Assembly (NCBI GenBank): GCA_037179515.1
Contig: JAXCGZ010019137.1
Span: 7,501-71,500 of the forward strand
Length of the DNA stretch: 64,000 nucleotides
Source of the DNA: Halocaridina rubra
Lineage: Eukaryota > Arthropoda > Malacostraca > Decapoda > Atyidae
Direction: 5' to 3'
In this document: one piece after another, positions 44,850 to 55,900 of the stretch
Layout of the letters: every line of letters begins with the position of its first letter
Position numbering within the stretch: the first letter of the stretch is position 1
Notes under the pieces: generated by a model
What the model saw: the letters and a program-made list of their open reading frames with translations, nothing else
Database searches by the model: none
Told to the model about the DNA's origin: nothing
Made by a program: the position numbers and the translations under genes

Positions 44850-47506
44850 CTTCCTCTCACAAGGCACGAGATCCTGGAGCAGGCTTTAGTTAAACAGGTA
44901 CATTATATCTCAACAAAACGGACACAATACAATTATTTATTACACCAAGAAATGATTCGCCGTCAGTTCATTTCTCAAAGACTACTTCTAGCAGGAGACA
45001 TCAAAATCAATCCAGGACACAAGCCCAAAATGCTACACACACACCACTTCCAAAGGACACACCTAGGGTCCAGTTTTCTGCAACTTGTGCAGAACTTGGA
45101 TCCGTTTCATCTGTAACATGAAATGCTTCACAAGCACAGGACCTGCTCACGATTCATCGTACACCCTCCTTCAAATCCATCCACTATGTCCACACCCCAA
45201 TCTGCCCATCTTTCCCACACCATTAATATCCCTAACACCCCAACCACCAATACGAGATTTTCCAACTGTACCCCCTGCAGCAACACCTAACACACATCAC
45301 ACACACACAACAACATATTACATTTCAACATAGATGGCTAAAATTCCTAAACACAAGAACTCACCGTATCAAACAATACTACATACTGTACACATTGCAT
45401 CTTACAAGAAACAAATTTTTCAGAACAAAACACCTGCTCTTTAAAACAAAACCACCATCTATTAACTTCATTGACACCAGTGCACACACAAACTCCCTCC
45501 TCCCCCCACTTTGCAATATCACAAAAATATATTCAATCAAAATGCATAGCACAGGTCATAATTACCTACATCCTCCTCAAACGTTTCACAAAGTATCTAA
45601 CACCTACACCCCACAATTACAACATCACCAATTCTCCCGATGCAATGCCAGGTGGTGACTTAAATGGCAAGATGTCAGACTGGTTTGTTGACAATCCTGA
45701 CATTGAAAGAAGGCTGGTAATACAAATCCAGTAAAAAAAAAAAATTGATCAATCTCAAAATAGGCATGAATCATATTTAGTTGCTTAATCTGGGAATGAA
45801 GAAAATGGCACATTAACAGGGCCTTTAGCCTCAATCCTAGATTAAGCACCTAAAATGACATCAGGTGGATATTTTGGGATTGATTCTAATACCTTTTCAT
45901 TCTAAATGACATGCATACAACAATACTCGCATATTCCTAATGAAGCTCATTTCTTACTATCATCTCCAGACATCACCTTTGATGCACTGACCCTTGCCCT
46001 CTCAACGTCATGACAAGTGGTCAAAATCTTGGGTTCCAATTATCTACCAGTCATCATCACCCAAAATGATAATCATCCCAGCTGGCAAAAGACACGCATG
46101 CACCATTACAAAATAACAAGCCGGGAAGCTTTCACTAATGAAACAAAATAATACTGAAACTTTAAGCAGTCCACCAATCAAATACATAATACTGTAAACT
46201 CTTTTGTACAATAATTCAAAGTGCGGTCTAAGAACACATCCCTGAGACATTAAAAATATTAAACAACATTATTGACCAAGATGTTCCAAAACACCCCACA
46301 CACAAGCCACTGCAATAAATAAAGCACTTAAGACTCAAATCAGCAATACAATTTTTGTGCAAGAAACACTAAAATTGAATAATTACCACTAAACTCGTGA
46401 CCACAAACAACCTACAAAACGCTAAACAGCAATACACTTTCCAGAGCAATACAATGCTATTGCATGCTGCCATCAAAACAACAGATACCATACCCTCTAA
46501 TAAACAACAGGCAAATACAGTACACTAATAGTTCATTTCTCTAATGTCAGTCATACATCCACACCATGACAACTGACATGTCATCAGATAAAAGAGAAAT
46601 CCACTCAGATGGAGACTGCACATTCCACCAATCATCAGACAAAGCATAACTATATCAAGCACTCATCTGCCTGTTACTGACAATATAAGCAACATATACC
46701 CTTGACACCTTAGAAAACATGGCATACAAGCATTTATTAACACATTAAACAACAGCTACTCACAAAACAGAATACCCAACATCAAGAAGCAAGGAGTCAT
46801 CATCACAATCCCAAAACCCAGGAAAACCCCAAGCTGACCTCTGCACCCCCTCCAAAGTTACCAAATGACTAATACTGTAACAAATCACACCTCACATTCC
46901 CTTAGCCCTAACACTACACAGCATCAGAACATTGCACTCCAGAACACCCTTCTTACTGACCTGACACAAAGGATTTTTAGTGCCAGAAATTCAACTAGGC
47001 TAGCACACAGAACATTCTCGTCAAACTAGACATAAGTAAAGCCTAAAAGGCTGTCCCTTACTTATAAAATTATCAACACAAACATGCACAGTAACAAAGA
47101 GATGCCTGGCAACTACCTAGCAGGCAGAAATGTACACACATCGTTTGCAAGTCAGTTATCAATCAAAAGAAACATTTTGAACAGAACCCCTCTAGAATCC
47201 CTCTAATCACCTACATTCTTTTCATCTTTACATGCGTGATCTACCCATATTCCACTCACCTCGACATCACAAGACTCAACACAAATATGGACAATAACAC
47301 AAAAATATTGGCTGGCCAACTACCTTACAAGCAGGTGTCCACACATCACAGTTGTTGGTCAGTTATCAATCATCAGAAACTTGGATAAGTCCCTCGAGGA
47401 TCCTTTTTATCACCAACACTCTTTAACCTACACAGGCACAATCTACTCACACCATATTCAACCTAAGTACACATAGCCTCTGAAGGAGATGACATTAACA
47501 CACGTA
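44850..47506 (+). mobile_element. Ancient C-rich non-LTR retrotransposon family E, piece 1 (N-terminus to RT catalytic site)
   Basis: Decayed but ordered traces: a 2A-like motif at 44982-45020; a Cys-rich finger (FCNLCRTWIRFICNMKC) at about 45075; an endonuclease start (ILHFNIDG; CILQETNFS) at about 45310-45425; a GGDLNG endonuclease trace at about 45652; RT traces at 46980-47440 (LAGRNVHTSFASQLSIKRNI; a second, partly duplicated NYLTSRCPHITVVGQLS); and VHIASEGDDINTRTH at 47470-47505, the catalytic box position. Stops and frameshifts are frequent. The coding strand is C- and A-rich and G-poor, unlike the other families here. Confidence 0.72.
44982..45020 (+). other. Degenerate 2A-like motif of family E
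   Basis: The frame reads RLLLAGDIKINPGHKPK. The 2A consensus D-[VI]-E-x-N-P-G-P is matched at D, I, N, P and G but has K for E and H for the final P. 2A-like sequences are known near the N-termini of some non-LTR retrotransposon proteins. The substitutions should abolish recoding in this relic. Confidence 0.65.
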
Positions 47507-49231
47507 CACATCACTGAGACGGATGAAGAGATCTGCAAAGAATTGAACAAGGAGTTTCAGTCAGTATTTACAGTAGAAAATACCCCACCCCCTCAGATTG
47601 CAGTGATAGAAGCTCAAGAGCCGGTATTAGAGAACATCAACCTTACAGCCACAGAGGTATGCAAAGCGCTGATGGATTTAGATGTTCATAAAGCTACAGG
47701 TCCTGATGACATATCCCCTCATGTGCTTAAAAAATGCGCAAACACAATATCAGTGGCACTAAGTATCATATTTAAGGAGTCACTGGAGTCGGGGGAGATT
47801 CCAAGATGCTGGAAACAAGCAAATGTGATACCTATCTTCAAAAAGGGAAGGAGGGATACGGCTCTGAACTATAGACCAGTTTCCTTGACCAGCATAGTTT
47901 GCAAAGTTATGGAGAAACTACTAAGGAAACATATCTCTCTTCACTTGGAATCCTTCAACTTTTTGTCAGTGAGGCAACATGGCTTCAGAGAAGGTAGATC
48001 AACAGTAACAAACTTATTAGAATTTTATGATGAGGTAAGCCAAATCTTACAGGAAAGAGAAGGCTGGGCAGATTGCATATTCCTAGACTTCCAGAAAGCG
48101 TTTGACACTGTTCCACATGGGAGACTTATTAGGAAGCTGCAATCAATGGCTAGAATAGGTGGAAATGTTTTGGAATGGATAAAAACTTACTTAGAAGGAA
48201 GGGAACAGAGGGTTAGAGTAAGACACTCAGTGTCTGAATGGAGAAGAGTTAGTAGTGGAGTTCCACAGGGTTAAGTTTTAGGGCCACTTTTGTTCCTTGT
48301 ATATGTAAATGACCTACCAGAGTCTGTAAATTCATTCATGAATATGTTTGCAGATGATGCAAAGATTGTGAAGAAAGTAAAAAACGAGAACAATGGTAGA
48401 GAACTTCAGGAGGATCTAAATAATCTGCATGAGTGGTCAGAAAAGTGGCTAATGAAATTCAATACTTCAAAATGTAAGGTAATGAGAATGGGTACAAGTG
48501 CAAGAAGGCCCAAGCTTGACTACTCGGTGGCTGGAGTACAACTTCGAGAGACAGAAAATGAGAGAGATCTAGGAGTAAACATACTGGCAGATTTGTCTCC
48601 AGAAATACATATAAATGGCATAGTAAGGGCAGTATATGCATTCTTATCAAATGTTAGGGTAGCCTTCAGGCACATGGACAAGGAAATGTTCAGAAATATT
48701 TATGTAACCTATGTGAGGCCAAAACTCGAATATGCAGCCCCCTTTTGGAATCCGCACTTGAAAAAGCACATAGCTAAGCTTGAAAAAGTTCAAAGACATG
48801 CCACGAAACTGGTGCCAGAAATACGCAATCTCAGTTATGATGAGAGGCTGAGGGAATTAGACTTACCATCACTCGAAGCTAGAAGAGTGAGGGGGGATAT
48901 GGTGACAGTCTTTAAATTCCTTCATGGTTATGATAGAGTGGATAGGGATCGATATTTTGATATGGCTGGCTCTAGAACTAGAGGTCATAGTTTGAAGCTT
49001 CGTAAGAAAACTTCTTTGCAGGATGTAAGGAAATACTTTTTCAGTGTAAGAGTAGTTGATAATTGGAATTGGCTAAGCGAGGAGGTAGTTAATGCTATCT
49101 CAATCCATAGTTTTAAGGACAGGTATGATAAGTATCACTAAGTATAAAATGGAACCGATGAGGAGACGGGAAGGTATGAGCTTTGGGCTCTTTCCCGTAA
49201 ACACAATTAGGTCATCACAATTAGGTAATCA
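47507..49231 (+). mobile_element. CR1-like family A, copy 2, inserted in family E
   Basis: Homology to copy 3 starts at ITETDEEICKELNKEFQSVF; the few residues before it belong to the interrupted element. RT is complete from HKATGPDDISPHVLKK through IPIFKKGRRDTALNYRPVSL, FLDFQKAFDTVPHGRLIRK, a single in-frame stop at 48272-48274 (TAA in place of the TCA of copy 1, in GVPQGSVLGP), FADDAKIV and the thumb to KDRYDKYH and TAA at 49139-49141. The 3'UTR ends in ATTAGGTAATCACA at 49231. Apart from that stop the frame is intact, so this is a recent 5'-truncated insertion. Confidence 0.88.
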
Positions 49232-49425
49232 CAGCTGCAGGCCTCCTCCAAGCCTCTGCAACACACCACGTGACTGTTTCACTACAATTAGATTTAAAAT
49301 AGCCCCAGCCAAATCCACAGTTACTCTTCACACAAACTGGACAATCACATGGTCACATTGCTTACCTCAACATAAATAACATACCCTTAATGCACACAGA
49401 CATGCGTGCACACACACATCGTTGA
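49232..49425 (+). mobile_element. Family E, piece 2 (RT just after the catalytic site)
   Basis: CFTTIRFKIAPAKSTVTLHT is the block that follows the catalytic box in this type of RT. Its position between two family A insertions shows it continues piece 1. Confidence 0.68.
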
Positions 49426-51575
49426 TGTTTTGCCAGAAAGTAGGGGCACTGAGAAGGACACGAGGAGGAACTATCTAAAAGGAAATTACAAGAAAATTAT
49501 TGATCTTTTTGCACATATTCACTGGATGACCTTATTTTAAGAAATCAGTACATGAGAAGTACGAAATCTTTAGTGAGGAATATGGGAAGATAGATACTTT
49601 TTGCATACTTTACACCAAACTAGGAGCTATTCATGCCAGAGAGAAATGGTTCAGTACTGAGAGTAAGAGTGCTAAGGAGAGGAGACATAATGCTGGATTA
49701 GGTATAGAAGGAGAAAAAAATAAATGACTGGCAAACTTACAAAAGAGTAAGAAATGATTACCTAAGTACAAAAAAAGAGACAGAGAGATACAGTATTATG
49801 AAAGAGATATTACCAGGAAGGCTGTATCAGAGAAAACTGAAGGTCAAAGAACAGGTTTTAAAGTTAAAGAGGGCAAATGGAAGCATCACTGAGACAGATG
49901 AAGAGATCTGTGAAGAATTCAAGTTTCAGTCAGTATTTACAGTAGAAAATACCCCACCACCTCAGATTGCAGAAAAGACATCATGGGCTGGTATTAGAGA
50001 ACATCATCTTTTCAGCTACAGAGGTATGCAAAGTGTTGATGGAGTTAGATGTCTATAAAGCTACAGGTCCTGATGATATATCCCCTTACATAATTAAGAA
50101 ATACGCTCAACCAATAGGCGTGGTGCTATGCATCATTTGAAAAGTTGCTGTAATCTGGGGAGACTCCAAGTTGCTGGAAACAAGCGAACATGGTACCTGT
50201 CTTCAATAAGGGAAGGAGAAATACAGCTCTAAATTATAGGCCTGTTTCCTTGACCGGCATAGTTTGCAAAGTTACGGAGAAACCACTAAGAAAACACATT
50301 TCTCTTCACTTGGAATCATTCAACTTTTTGTCAGTGACACAACATGGCTTCAGAGAAGGCAGATCAATAGTAACAAACTTATTAGAATATTATGATGAGG
50401 TAAGCAAGATCTTACAGGAATGAGAGGGCTGGGCAGATTGCATATTCATAGATTTTCAAAAGGCATCTGATACGGTCCCACATGGAAGACTTTTTAAGAA
50501 GCTGCAAGTAATGCCAAGAATAGGTGGAAATGTCTTGGATTGGATAAAAACTTGCTCAGAAGTTAGGGAACAGAGGGTTAGAGTAAGACTCTCAGTGTCT
50601 GACTGGAGAAGGGTTAGTAGTGGGGTTCCATAGGGTTCAGTTATAGGGCCACTTTTGTAACTTGTACTGTATACGTAAATTACCTACTAGAGTCTGTAAA
50701 TTCATTCTTGAATATGTTAGCAGATGCTGCAAAGAATGTGAAGAAAGTAAGAGACGAGAACAATGGTTGAGAACTTCAGGAAGATTAATAGCGTGCATGA
50801 GTTGTCAGAAAATTGGCTAATGAAATTCAATACTTCGAAATGTAAGATAATGAGAATGGGTACAAGTGCAAGAAGGCCCAAGATGAGTTACTCAATAGCA
50901 GGTGCAGAACTTCAAGAGATGGAGAATGAGAGAGATCTAGGAGTAAACACTTGAGCAGATGTGTCTCAGGAAATGCATATAAATGACATAGTAAGGACTG
51001 TATAAGCTTTCTTAGGAAATGTGAGAATAGCCCTCAGATAGATGGACAAGGAAATATGTAAAAATATCTATGTAACTTATGTGAGGCTAAAGCTTGAATA
51101 TACAGCACCCTTTTGGAATTCGCACTTGAAAAAGCATATACCTAAGCCGAAAAAGTTCAAAGACATGCCATGAGACTGGTGTTAGAAATATCCAATCTCA
51201 GTTATGAGGAGAGGCTGAGGAAATTAGACTTACCATCATCGAAGCTAGAGGAATGAGGGGAATATGGTGACAGTTTTTAAATTCCTTCATATTTATGACA
51301 AAGTGGATAGGTATCGATATTTTGATATGGCTGGCTCTAGAAGTAGAGGTCATTGTTTGAAGCTTCGTAAGAAAACTTCTTTGCAGGATGTAAGGAAGAA
51401 CTTTTAGTGTAAGAATAACTGATGATTGGGAAAAAGCTAAGCAAGGAGGTAGTTAATGCTAACTCAATTCGTAGTTTTAAGGACATATATGATTAGTATC
51501 ATTGAGTATAAAAATGGAACCGACCAGGAAACGGGGAGTTACGAGCATATGCCTCTTTCCCGTAAGCACAATTGC
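49426..51575 (+). mobile_element. CR1-like family A, copy 3 (long but decayed)
   Basis: It extends further 5' than the other copies, with linker sequence (VDVLPESRGTEKDTRRNYLK; VKEQVLKLKRANGSITETDE). RT traces are FNKGRRNTALNYRPVSLTGI, QHGFREGRSIVTNLLEYYDE, DWRRVSSGVP, NWLMKFNTSKCKIMRMGTSA and RRPKMSYSIAGAELQEMENE, broken by many stops and frameshifts. The catalytic FADD is degraded to LADA. The 3'UTR ends CACAATTGCGTAATTA near 51575. Clearly older than copies 1 and 2. Confidence 0.83.
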
Positions 51576-51708
51576 GTAATTAAACCTAATATCCTTGGTA
51601 TAACTTACAATACATCAGTGTCCTTTAAACAAACATCAAAAACAAACCGACACCAAGATTTAAAATTCTCAGATCACTTGCCCATGCAGCTGCAGGTCTT
51701 TTGGACTT
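51576..51708 (+). mobile_element. Family E, piece 3 (PNILGITYNTSVSF block)
   Basis: PNILGITYNTSVSFKQTSKT is the conserved K/NILGVTxD block of Jockey-type RT thumbs. KILRSLAHAAAGLLDLNRT follows in another frame. Confidence 0.68.
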
Positions 51709-51945
51709 AAATAGGACTGTCAAGGGCAGTTTGATGTTAAGTCTTCCATCAGTTATGGTTCTTTATTTATACCTACAGCAACACCGAATATTCTTGGATA
51801 TTTGTTACACATCTCTTATTATTCATTCACATCTGAAAAGTCACAACACTCTCTATCTCTGTTTCTCTTTATGTGCCCAGGCCTGATGAGGGCAGTTTTA
51901 TATTTTGTTTTGGCCCGTCCTGGTGTCACACTCGTAAAAGAAGAA
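51709..51945 (+). repeat. Jockey-like 3'UTR fragment inserted in family E
   Basis: Shares AACACCGAATATTCTTGGAT, TCTCTGTTTCTCTTTATGTG and GGTGTCACACTCGTAAAAG with 16570-16780 and 11878-11980. The end (CCTGGTGTCACACTCGTAAAA) is the 3' terminus of family D-like elements. No RT sequence precedes it. Confidence 0.7.
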
Positions 51946-52615
51946 ACTTTCGGACACAAGAGAGACACCACAACGACAGTATAAAAACAATACACATTCT
52001 CGGTGATGGAATATGCAAGGCCTGCTTGGACTACTAACCTCACTAAAACACGATACAACACCCTACAGACTATACAAACAAAGCCCTAAAAACAAGCACA
52101 GGCAGATTAGCTACAACACCTACAGACCACATACTCCAAAAAATCAAAATTATCAAAGTCAAAGACTACTTGGATATGAGGCACACAAATACTCAAATTA
52201 GCCTCCACATATCAACTCCACCAAATACTCTACATAACAGGACCCCACCCACACAAACACCAAGGAACATTAAAGCAACACCTAACACATGATATCACGC
52301 ACAAAAACTGTCATCACTTTCCTCAGCCACCCCAAACCAGCTTCTGCAAACATATCCTCACCCAGTTACTTCTCCATTCTTTCCAGTCACTCAACAACAA
52401 CACAAAGCATCTTAATAAAACACCTGGCATCCATCCTTCCTCAAAAGATGTTTCATTACATTCAGCCAACAAAGATGGAATTTTATGCACCCATCCTAGC
52501 ACGAAATATGCCTCATCAGATATTAAATTCCGAATCTGAGGAGCTTATCTGGGAAATAGCTCTAACTCTACCTGCAGTTTGAATAACATCCAACAAAAAT
52601 TGAGAGAGGAAACAA
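51946..52615 (+). mobile_element. Family E, piece 4 (RT thumb to 3' end)
   Basis: FSVMEYARPAWTTNLTKTRY followed by NTLQTIQ matches the LEYASPxWxPNLxKTxxxxLQxxQ thumb motif. Then come LATTPTDHILQKIKIIKVKD and YLDMRHTNTQISLH in another frame. Base use (C/A-rich) matches piece 1. Confidence 0.7.
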
Positions 52616-52817
52616 TAGTTACAAGCTAATGTATGGCCACATATATAAATACAGAGAACGTTATCAAATAAAGAATTAAATAAACTTAATCTTCTAAATA
52701 CTCCCTCACCATATAATTAAAAAAAATAAACTGCAAGCTCTGCAGTAAGAATATTTACAAGGCTTTAGGAATGCGAAGAGCCATAACAACGATAAGTCTC
52801 TCTCCTTTTTCGTTAGC

Positions 52818-52957
52818 TTATCCATTTCCTCCATTGTATGAGTAGTAACTGAGGTCATCCTTGTCATGCAATTTCAGAAGTTTAAAAGACTGCTTCCTTT
52901 CATGGCTACACACAATGACATCAACTTCCGTAATGGTGTTTCTTGTGCCATCTTGCT
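52818..52957 (-). CDS. Cadherin-like terminal exon
   Basis: The acceptor CTTCATTCTCAG lies just before 52957. Read in phase 1 the exon encodes EQDGTRNTITEVDVIVCSHE, a linker, then HDKDDLSYYSYNGGNG and TAA at 52820-52818. The end resembles the classical-cadherin catenin-binding block but stops before the serine-rich run that normally follows. The exon is recognised by its acceptor, matching phase and this motif. Confidence 0.72.
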
Positions 52958-55900
52958 CTGAGAATGAAGATTGCAAAATGTCAACAGAAAACAACCAAGT
53001 GCTACGTTATGTAGACTTAAATATACATGTACTTTAGCATAAAAGAGTAATGCTTTGATACAACCTCTCAGAAAACAAAGAATAAGTAATTCTTTTAATT
53101 TTCAGGGATCTAAAGATAATAAGTAATTCCCCCGCATCCTATACAAAGTGGTCCTGTGTTGGATTTGTTATTTTTATTATTTTCAACGTATTCAGTCATA
53201 AGATCAGGATTTATTTTGGTTGTAGTGCTATTTTACTCAGTATATCTCTTGTAAAAATTTAACATATCTTTCAAATAGTTTATGAAATTATTCAAAGTCT
53301 AATGGCAATTACATATCAAAGTAATAACGCAAAGTATTTTGCTCCTACACAGATGAGTATTTTTGGCAATAATTAATTTATATAAAAAAAATTTCTCTAA
53401 ACTTTGATCTATCGATAGAAATATCTGGGGATTCGCAAAAAACATACCTTCTGCCAAAACAGCTTGTAATGGTGCATTCATGGGAGTGAGATCGAGGACT
53501 TTGACTTCTTCACAGCTTCCTTTGATATCATATTTGACATTGGTTCTTTGTTGAATTTTGCAAGAACTTTCATTCCTCTTGTGTTGGTATTTGAGATACT
53601 TGTATTTCAGCATTATAAAGATCGCTGCTGTCAAAATACATTAAACACATATAATCACTCATAAAATTGATTTTAAACAAAGGCAAGAGTTGTACCATAT
53701 CCAGTTAACTCTTAGCCCTCAAAGTTGGTTTGAGAAATGTTAAAAAATATATCACATCAAGCACTTCATACACATTGACGCCTCATGAAAACATCAATGT
53801 CAATATACGGTCAAAGAGATCAGATCAATTTAGCTAGGAATGGGGAATATTTCACATTCCATCAGCATACAAAAATAAAAATATGGAGCAGCAGTACCTT
53901 TATATTTTAAGGTTTGTTGAGAATGCTGTGTTGAGGCTACTGTATATCCAGCTTATTATTTCACTGAACTATACAATTACTGCATAATAAACTACTGTGT
54001 TATGTATCTAATTAAATTGAAACTTTGTAGCTTGTAATTTGGTTATCTTCTGTGTTTCCTCAACTCTGACAAGCACAAATTCCAGATGCTGAGAGTAATT
54101 ATCATCATACAACAGATAACAGAAGATCAACCATCCACACTCAGCTAGGATGGACACATCATGTCTTGACGTGACATCATTACTTCCGTATTGTAATGTG
54201 CACTTACAATATGTATCCATCATTTTCTTGAGCTCAAAAGCGGATTTTTCTATATACAGTGCAATTCCACAAGTAAGCCAATTTGTATTTCCACTGAAAT
54301 TTCATGCAACTACAAAAGTAGCCTCTAGCATCATCTGCAGTTTAGGAGAAAAATATAGTTTTGCAGAAAAAAATTCACAAGGAAACCTATTTGCTTTATC
54401 ATAAAAAATTTCATACATCCATACAATGCCAATTGGTACCCTCAATGTCTATTGCAGCTTAGGAGTAAAAGGTTTAGTTTTACTTGCTTATATTTCTGAA
54501 AACATCTAATATTATGTTAGTCTCTCCTCTGTATATGCTATACTATTTATCTATCTGATAATATGGAACCCAAAATTATGCACAACATTCAAGAGGGAGC
54601 AATATCAAGAGTTTATTTCCAAAACTGTTTTCTGGAAGCTATCATTATGAATACCCCCAACCATGAACGAACCGACCTACAAACACAATCTTCAAACAAA
54701 TTATGAATCAACCCAAGAACAATCCACGAGGTATGAACACGCATACATTCGTACATTAAGTTGAGTTTTCCCTATTATTTTCCATATTCTATTAAATTAC
54801 TTAAGTTTGTTTATGATATGATTGTCACGTTTAGCAAATTTTTCAACAACTAGGCAAATAGTAAATCTGATTCATTTGCCAACACCAGATCCCTTAAAGA
54901 TGGAGAGGATAAAAAAGCTCATAGCAGATGTGTAACATCAAAATTTTAATTTGCAGAAAGCAGTGACTGACATGGATAAAGTGAGACCACATGGCTTATA
55001 AACCATTACTAAGGAGGAATTATTTAAAAAAAAATGGTAGAGGGATGGGAGCAAGTTTTGGCTGTAAATGTTGTCAGAAAGAGAAGACTAAAAGAGGAAT
55101 GTGGTCAGAAAAGGCTAAGAGCACAGAATAAAAAATGTCTATATAACAAAAAATAGTACATTCTTATTATTATGCTTCATTTGAAAAAAAAAATGGATTA
55201 CATCTACAAAATTACCTAAAGGGAAGAAAATCAATGTGTCCCAGTCTGCAAAGAGATGTAGCTTGTTTACTCTTGCACCCTAGGCACAAGCTAGCTAAGA
55301 TACAGACTTTCATGATGAAGCATTAAGTGATATTCTTTGCAAACTATTAAAAATATGCTGAGGTGCTAGAGTACTAATTCAAGTGCTGGAGAGGAAGAGT
55401 GGCAGTAACACCTGTAATTTCCTTTGTGAAACATGTCAATTTTCGGGGCCAGACTGATGGTAAACTTCTCTAGATTACAAAAGGCAGCTTTAAAGCCTTA
55501 ACAATAATATCATAAAAATCTTGGAAAAAGGGAGAGAAGAAAGACCAGTGCTTTCCCTTAGGAAATAATGACAGTTTCATGGCCCTATTGAGGACGAAGT
55601 CAATTGATTTGGATATGGTATATTTACAAGCCATAATATTATTGAATTTAAAATTAAGGGAAGAAATTTGAAAAAGGAGAGGAAGGTATTCTCAAGAACA
55701 ATAATTAACATTTTCATCTACATAACAATTTCAGCAACATAACACTACACCAACTCATTCTGACCGAGTCAAGTGTTGACACTGAGGAAGAACCTCAGGG
55801 AAGACCTGGTGAAGGGGTTGACACGGATAATACAAATTATGTTGGAGTGGAGTGGAGAGTCTCCAATAAATTCTCTCCGAAAGAGAAAACTGGAAGGACC

